Origin: Acanthaster planci | Lineage: Eukaryota; Echinodermata; Asteroidea; Valvatida; Acanthasteridae | DNA length: 17,119 nucleotides | Direction: 5' to 3' | Assembly: GCF_001949145.1 (NCBI RefSeq) | Contig: NW_019091439.1 | Coordinates: 1,044,360 to 1,061,478, forward strand | Part shown: one piece after another, positions 1-7,400 of the stretch | Layout: the number at the start of each line of letters is the position of its first letter | Position numbering within the stretch: position 1 is the first letter of the stretch | Notes under the pieces: generated by a model | Database searches by the model: none | Told to the model about the DNA's origin: nothing | Seen by the model: only the letters and a program-made list of their open reading frames with translations | Made by a program: the position numbers and the translations under genes

Positions 1-1297
1 CCTACTGTGTACACACTGAACCTGTGCATGTTTGAGTTCCATATAGAAACTACATGCTCACCAGTGACTGTGGGCATTTGTGCACATTTGTGCTGTAAAA
101 CCAAAGGAGGGGTTAAGGTTGATGCAATCATTCTTAGCTTATTTTCAACCCGTCACGCTGCGTTTTGAAGCCTGTTGGGGTTATCAAATAGATCAGAATT
201 GTAGTTCCTGCTCATTTTTGTGGGTTTCTGTTGAATTTCTAACCTGCTGATTGGTTTTTCCTTACTTGTGAACCTGCAGTTTTTGTCTTTTCCTCGTGCT
301 CACGTGTGCAATACTTATAATCAGTGAAATCAGAGAACTTTGACGCCCAAATGCACCGAGTGCTCAAAAATGTAAACATGTTCTTGTTGAGAAGTTAAAA
401 TAAGTTGATGTTTGTTATCAGAGAGAGATCTTTTTAGAAATAGATTTTCAACCTTTCTTTCTTTTAACTATGACCCCTCAGCCTCAAGATGAGAATCCAT
501 AGCCACTGCCAAAAGTATCTTTTTACGTCTTTAGGCTATCAACATGCCACTGCCATGAGTCTGCTACGAGGAACCAACAGTAGATTATTAACCATTTGCT
601 TGTTTGTGGTACCCTCATTGTCCAGGTGGCCCCCTTGCTGAAGGCTTCCAGGCCAGGCTCTTTTCCTTTGAAAACTTTGAAAGAAAGTTTGAGGTGAGGC
701 GGTGCTGGCCTGTATGTCCATGATCCGTAGTCACCAGTTTTCATTGCAGTGGTCACTGGACAGTTGATCGCCATATTGCTTCTAACATTACAAAGGGTCC
801 TATGAGTGTACACTTACGCTCAATTGATTGGATTGATCAGGGATTTGAATCTGTTGTTGCATTATTGCGTACCAATTTAGGAAATAATAATATTACCCAG
901 TGTTAGCCTCACATTCTTTAACCCTAACAGTCCCAAATCCTCCAATATTAATACAATTTTACATACACCCTTGGGGATAAGGTTAAGTAACCTGTTACCA
1001 ATTCTTTCACCAAACCCTACTTAAATGGTATTTTCCAGAAAAATCTTGAACAAAGGTTCTGCAGTTTTCGTTGCAAATTTGACGAGACATCTACAGTATT
1101 AAAGATTGACATTCTGTCAGGATCATGAGTACATACTCAAACAAATAAGCTATGTGGAACTTGGTTAAGTTCTACAGGGCTGACACTGTTGCTGTTTGCT
1201 CCTCAAATATGTCCCCACTTCTGACAGAGAGAGAAGTGAACGTACAGAGACCATGGTTAACAGTACATGTGTTGGTCCATGCTTTTTTTTTTTTCAG
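1..1297 (+). other. Intron upstream of exon A (partial)
   Basis: Non-coding AT-rich sequence ending in a polypyrimidine tract and CAG at 1297. I searched it for the preceding mitofusin exon (the end of the GTPase domain, like FQNFERRFE in human) and did not find it, so that exon is upstream of the window. It contains one copy of the dispersed TTAACCCTAAC motif at 918-928. Nothing else supportable. Confidence 0.8.
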
Positions 1298-1419
1298 GAG
1301 TGCATATCGCACTCTGCCGTCGTGACTAAGTTTGAGCAGCACGCCAAGCAGGGCAAGCAGATTGCCGCCTGCACTCAGGACATCCTGGACGAGGCCCTAC
1401 AGCAGTCGTCCAAGAAGAG
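1298..1419 (+). CDS. Mfn: Mitofusin exon A (start of HR1)
   Basis: The acceptor is a long T-run ending in CAG at 1295-1297; the donor is GTAAGC at 1420. The exon encodes [15 protein letters not shown] followed by [19 protein letters not shown], the beginning of the first heptad-repeat helix directly after the GTPase domain in mitofusins. It starts in phase 0 and ends two bases into an Arg codon (AG|G). Open frame continues upstream to an ATG at 1196, but that stretch is intron and shows no mitofusin similarity. Confidence 0.95.
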
Positions 1420-4400
1420 GTAAGCATTGACCAGGGGGTCATGTCTCGGAAGCTGCTAAGCTGAGGATGTTACTCGGCAAGTTCAGATGCGCAAAAAAAA
1501 AATCATTCAATAAGCGGTCATAAGCATTGTACATTATGTGCCAGTTAGGTTGGTTACTTGTGTTTACTTACGGAAGTATATTCCACACTTACCAGATTAA
1601 AGAATTATCCCAGTTGGTTGTTTTATGAGTTGCCTGTTTTGATCAATATTTAATGAAGCTGCTGAAGCCATGACGATGTTACTTGCTTTACTATTGTTAT
1701 TGCTTCAGACAGGTTCAGCTTTGGAACTAAAGAAACTTTTGTTTTCCTATATAAACTGGATAACATGTCACCACTCAAAAGTGAAGTCGGCTCTGTTATC
1801 TTTAAACATGGTATCTTTGTATAAAATCTTATTGTTGCCTGTAATTCTTACACTGTGTTTATATCTTCGCTTGTCTAGGGCAACGTGTATTGAGAAACGC
1901 AAGGAGCAGACGGATCGTCTGCAGTACGTCACCACCCAGCTGAAGTTACTGACTGGAGAGTGCAAAGACAAGATCAAGGACATCGCTGAACAAGCTGAAA
2001 CAAAGGTAACGTACCTCCAAGGACTGTTGTCTGTTTAACCATGTCTGCGTTTATGTACCCTTTAGTGACCAAAGTGGATAGGACTAGAATGCCTGTAGTG
2101 CTGGGAACTGCCAGGATTTTCAATCTTCATTTTCATAGCAAAGCAAATGAAATTGTGATTGGTATTTAGTATTTATACATTGAGAAAGACTGAAATTAAA
2201 CAAACACGTAAAACGAAAAAATCAAAGTAAAAAAAAATATGTTGAAATATGTAGAAACAGCATAGAATGTCAATGACATCTGTTGGCAGTGGTGGAGTCT
2301 CAAATCGGATTGTTTATTCAGAGAGTCTAGAAAAATCTTATCTCCCGTAATCTTGCACAGGAATAGTTACTGTAATTTAAAAAAATGTTTCGTTTCAGGA
2401 TTAAGCATTTTTGTTTTTCTTGTCATTGCTCCGTTGCTAAATGTTTTTTAATTCTTTTCTCTGTTTTTTCTTGGGGGGGTGATGGTTGTAGGTGTCTGCT
2501 GCTATGACAGATGAGATCAGGAAGTTGTCGTTGCTCGTTGATCAGTTTGACCGGACCTTCCAATCAGACCCACTCGTCATCAAGGTCTACAAAGAGGTGA
2601 GTGGCGTCAGTTCATGAAAAGAACAATTCTTGAAGTGTTCAATGGAGTTGTAGATGACACATTATAATTACAATTGTTCTCCTATCTGGACTCTGTTTCA
2701 CTTAAGCAGAGTGGTCATTTTTGCTGTATGCTGCTAAAATATCTTTCAAACAGATGTGTAGAAAAACAGCCTCAGCGGAAATTGTGTTGATCGAAAATTG
2801 ACACCCATTTCTGATCATGTGGCAAATCCAATATATCTCCATTTTCACTTACAGTTTTTGAAATGTTCAGAAAAAATGGTCCCCTTCTCACAAATAATGT
2901 AGTTATAGCTACTTAGTATAAGCTTAACTGTCTTGGCTTTTTTCATGAAACTTGTAACAGTCCAATATTGAGAAACTAATCAATGGATTGGAATCATTTA
3001 TTAACTGTAGCACAGCTTAAAGCAATATTTGATAGACTAGACACTATGGAATCATTCACACTCCTTTAACCCTAACCTTCCCTGACCCTTCAAATCCACC
3101 AAGGCGTAGACGATTTTGAGGATGGAAGAAGATAGAGCCAAATCCCTGTTACTTTGCAAGGGGCTTGATGCCCCCTTTAAGTTTAAACGAGAAGCATGTG
3201 CCATTGTTTCCTGCACAGTGGAGTGTATTGCAGGAATCAGGAATGTTTCTACCAAGACTACCATGGACATTAGGGTTACCAAGCAAAACGGAAGACTCAG
3301 TAAGACTCAGTAACAGCACGAGTCATTCTCAGCACAAAGACCACAGGACACAGGGAACAAATCTTTATGCCCAATATGTAAAAAACAACAATGTGACAGC
3401 CCTTTTTTGATCTAACTTATCCGGTTCGTAAGTGACTTCGTCACAAAGGTGGACGCGCCACAATTTGCAGGCTTTCATTGGACAATTACTGAAGTTGTGC
3501 GTTAACTTCCGGTTCCATAGTTCCATGTAAACGGCGATCAATGCATGTAACCCTATATGCAGTGCACGTGTGCAGTGGTAGTGGTTGAAATTGAAGTGAC
3601 GTCACACTTACGAACTGGATTGACTGTTAAATGAGGAGGATGCTGCTTTGATGACATTTCAGGAAGATTGTGTTCATTTTGGGAGTTTGATTTAAAACTG
3701 TGAACCCAAAGTATCTTATGTAAAATATCGATTAGAAAACTTTGCTCAGTGGCAAATAACAATGACTTACTGATGCCAAGAAAATATAATACTTTAAAGT
3801 ATCCGAAATGCAGGCAAACTTGAGTGCAGAAACAGCTGCAACATTGAGGTTTCATCCTGAAATGCTACACATGTTTGCTCATAAATATGCAAATAAATAT
3901 CGGCGTAAAGATAAGAAAGACTCAAAAATCCCTGAAAAGGTGAAAACTGAAAAGAGGCTATAACTGAGACACAAAGTTGTATTTATTTTTCAAGGACTGT
4001 GTCAAAAATATTTTTTACATCGCCTGTGCCCTTTAAACAGGAGTTGCAGAAGCACCTGGAGGCAGGCCTTGGGCGTAACTTGGATGCTAGATGCACATCA
4101 GCTGTCATGCAGGACGTACAGCAGGTGCAAGAACAGATGACAGGTGGGTGGCGCAATGCATTAGACTGCATATAATGACCTGCTCAGTTAATATGCGTCC
4201 TAACTTGGCAGACATATTTCTATGTAGTCGGCTTGCTACTCTTTAATGTCACATAAAGGTGCTTGTCTGAAGATGGCAGTCAAGAGTCCATCACAAGCCA
4301 TGTGGTTTTATGTCTCAATTTCTGGAGTAAATCATGATGGGGACAGTTCTTCATGAATGGATTCAACTTGGAATTCGCTTGTAATCTGGTTTTATTAGGA

Positions 4401-7400
4401 TCCAGCTACAACCGATGGCAACTCTTCATATGCCACTCCAAGGCTTGGGCAAATCTTGTGAGAAAATCTTTTTCGCAGCAGGTTTCATGTTTAACTGGAA
4501 ATTTTATTTGTACATGTTGTAAATTTTTTTGTTATACAGTTTAAAAAGAGGATTAGTTTCAGTTCCGATTCTGTGTTCTCTGTCCAGTCTGGGGAAGTAA
4601 ATCCAGGAATAGCAGAATATCTTTTTTTATTTCAAATTTCCAGTTCAGTTAAGAGTGTGCTTGTTTACGTGCTGTCAAATGCCCTTCTGTCTCATCAGAG
4701 TACACTTACATCTGTGCTATTTAGCTGCATGTACAGATGGTCCCACTGCAGTGGGGGCCCGCGTGTGGACTGTAGTACCTATTAGCCATTTAGACGTATG
4801 GTGGTCATAATAGGAGGGTGCTGTTGAAGTGGATAAATTTAAGGCAAACATAAAGGTCGAGTTTGGGCTTCATGTTCTTGAGACAGGTTTCTTGTTGTCA
4901 CGCTCGAACGGCGGGAACATGACTCAAGAAACTGTTTTTGGATTAGGATCACACACAACCTCCTTTTCAGGGTTCTACTCGAACGCACGGAAAAACTAGT
5001 GAGATTTTGATTTTTTAACAGCTGCAAAAAATAGAGTGATGGCTTACAAAGTTGGAGACAATAGGAAGTTTTGCAAATTAACATTAATTATTTTCCATAA
5101 CACAGAAGTGAATGCTCCTGTTTAAATACAAAAGAAATCAGCCCAGTTAGCCAAAAATTAACTCTCAAATAAAATACATAGACGCCGCCATGTTGTATGT
5201 TGTTTGTCACTAACTACCAGCGATAACCAGAACTTTGTACATTCCCGGCATTCGAATGGCCAACCCAAGAACAACAAATCAAGGTGTTTATGAACATACG
5301 AGAACAAGCCACCTGAACTCAGCCAAAAGATTTTACCCAAACCAAATAGCGCCCTCCTATTGTGTCCGCCATGCTTCTAAAAGCCTAATGGTGTGCCACA
5401 TTTTTGGGGTCCTGGTGAGTAGGCTACCTTGGTATTCGTTTCTTTGCTTTCCTTGACAGAGAGTATGTCAGCTCTGCTTCCCGATGAGACCAAGGACCAG
5501 GTCAGCCGACTCCTCTTCCGGCGAGACTTTGGTCCCAGCTACCGGTTGGAATGCCAGAACCTCTTTGCCGACTTCTCTGAGAATGTGGAGTTTCGATTCT
5601 CTCTGGGTTTCACGGCACTCATGAATCGCTTCCTAGGGCCAAAGAACACGCGGGTTGCCATGGCTGGCTTTGCCAATGTGGTAAGCCGAAAGGACCTCCA
5701 GTGAACTACTGATATGAGGAATGAGTTAGAATTAAAGGGAAGGGTTTGCACAATCATCAATTTCGTCATCGTTTTCACAAAGAGGCGAATTTCTCACCAG
5801 AGGGTGAAACCTAGGTTTTGAGAAAATCACATCTGAAGTTGGTCTCTTTTCCAAACACTTATTTCCCCGGTATTTAGCATGCCTTTGACTTAACCAATGC
5901 TACTTCATGAAAGGGGATCTGAAATGACACAAAAATACCAAATGATATTCCTAGAAGTCAATTAACCCTAACCCCCCCCCCAGGGTTGCTGGCCCTAACC
6001 TTCCCCATTCACACAAAGTTAAACACCTCTATGATTTGGGGCCAGAGTATTTCTTTGTGAACACGGTGACGATATGTTAAATAAAACACGCCATGTAGTG
6101 TTATTGGGAGTGAAGCTATTGGTTAATTCTTCCCTGATCCTTAACCTGTTGGATGATTGAGGACTGTTAGAGTTTATATGTGAATGTTACTGCAGGTTTT
6201 TTCCTTGTGGCTGAGTTGACCAAATTCATTCAAAAGCACATTTTCATAATTACAGTTTTGCAGTGAATTGAGCCGTTCAGTTATTGCTTAAGAGCAACAG
6301 GATAATTCAAATCTTTCCTTTTTTGAGATTCCAGTTTATTTTTCAATTTCTTTGAGTGGTTTGCATTTCAGTTTTCATGGAATTCATGTAGGTCAGGATC
6401 CACCTCAATTCAATTATTGTATTGCTACCTTCAAAATTAGTAGTTCTCTTCTGCCAAGTATGATTCAAATATTGTTTTATCTGTAGTTTCCTTGGCATAA
6501 AACATCTACTTCCATTGCTATTCCGCCTGCATTGCATATTGGATGTTACACGCTGCACACCAGGCTAATGCAAGTAGCCAATTGTTTCCCGGGCTGGTAA
6601 TAGACAAGTTGGAAGGGGCAGGGTTGAAGTGGCTCTTTAACAAAAATAGAAGTACCACAGACCTGCAGAAATTATACCAGTTGGAATCACGGACTAGTCA
6701 GGATTTTTTCAGGGTACATGTAAAAATCAAAAATTTCTCCTCACTTTTGGTGCAGATCCCTCGTCCCTTAGCAGCTGCTGGAGCGGAAAGTGGGGCCCGA
6801 GGCCAGGAAGATCTGACGGTTGCCATGGTAACAGGATTGGCATCCCTGACATCTCGCACCTCCATGGGGCTGATGATTGTAGTTGGTATTGTGAGTATTG
6901 ACATTTTTCAATTCAGGTCCTCTTCTCTCGGAACTAGATGTAAAAACTGCTTGAAGTAAACTGCTACAGACCTGTATACTTTGTTTGTTTCAGGTTCTGT
7001 CTGATGAAGCAATTAATCCCCCACTACCATGATGCCTGAATAAATTCGCCATCAATGAAAAGAGACTCTACTATGGCACTGGGATTGCGTTCATGTTCTT
7101 AGTTGCATATGCTTTTTTTGCAAGTCACAATATCCTGCTGGTTGAACAGACATAAAACTGTGGGCGCACACCTGCTAGTCACACCTGCCTACAAGCATGG
7201 TGCCACCGCAGTAATGACTTGTATATGTAATTCTGTTCACTGCATAAAGCCGCCTTTCCATATGCACATCAACACTTGCACCAAGAGTTGCGTATCCATC
7301 AAAATCGCTCCTGGGTGTTTTTTGATAGTCGAACGCAGTGCACGTGTATGTTGTGCTAATGGAGCCGATTTTTGTGTTCGTGAAAGTGAAAGGCATGAAC

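Noticed and set aside
1670-2038. Long plus-strand open frame with a Leu-rich start resembling a signal peptide
   Set aside because: Its second half is mitofusin exon B. The Leu-rich start lies in the intron upstream of a clear CTAG acceptor and continues through the exon B donor.
7036-7043. Intronic AATAAA as an alternative transcript end
   Set aside because: No conserved coding extension or G/T-rich arrangement supports it, and truncation before the membrane anchor would be unlikely.
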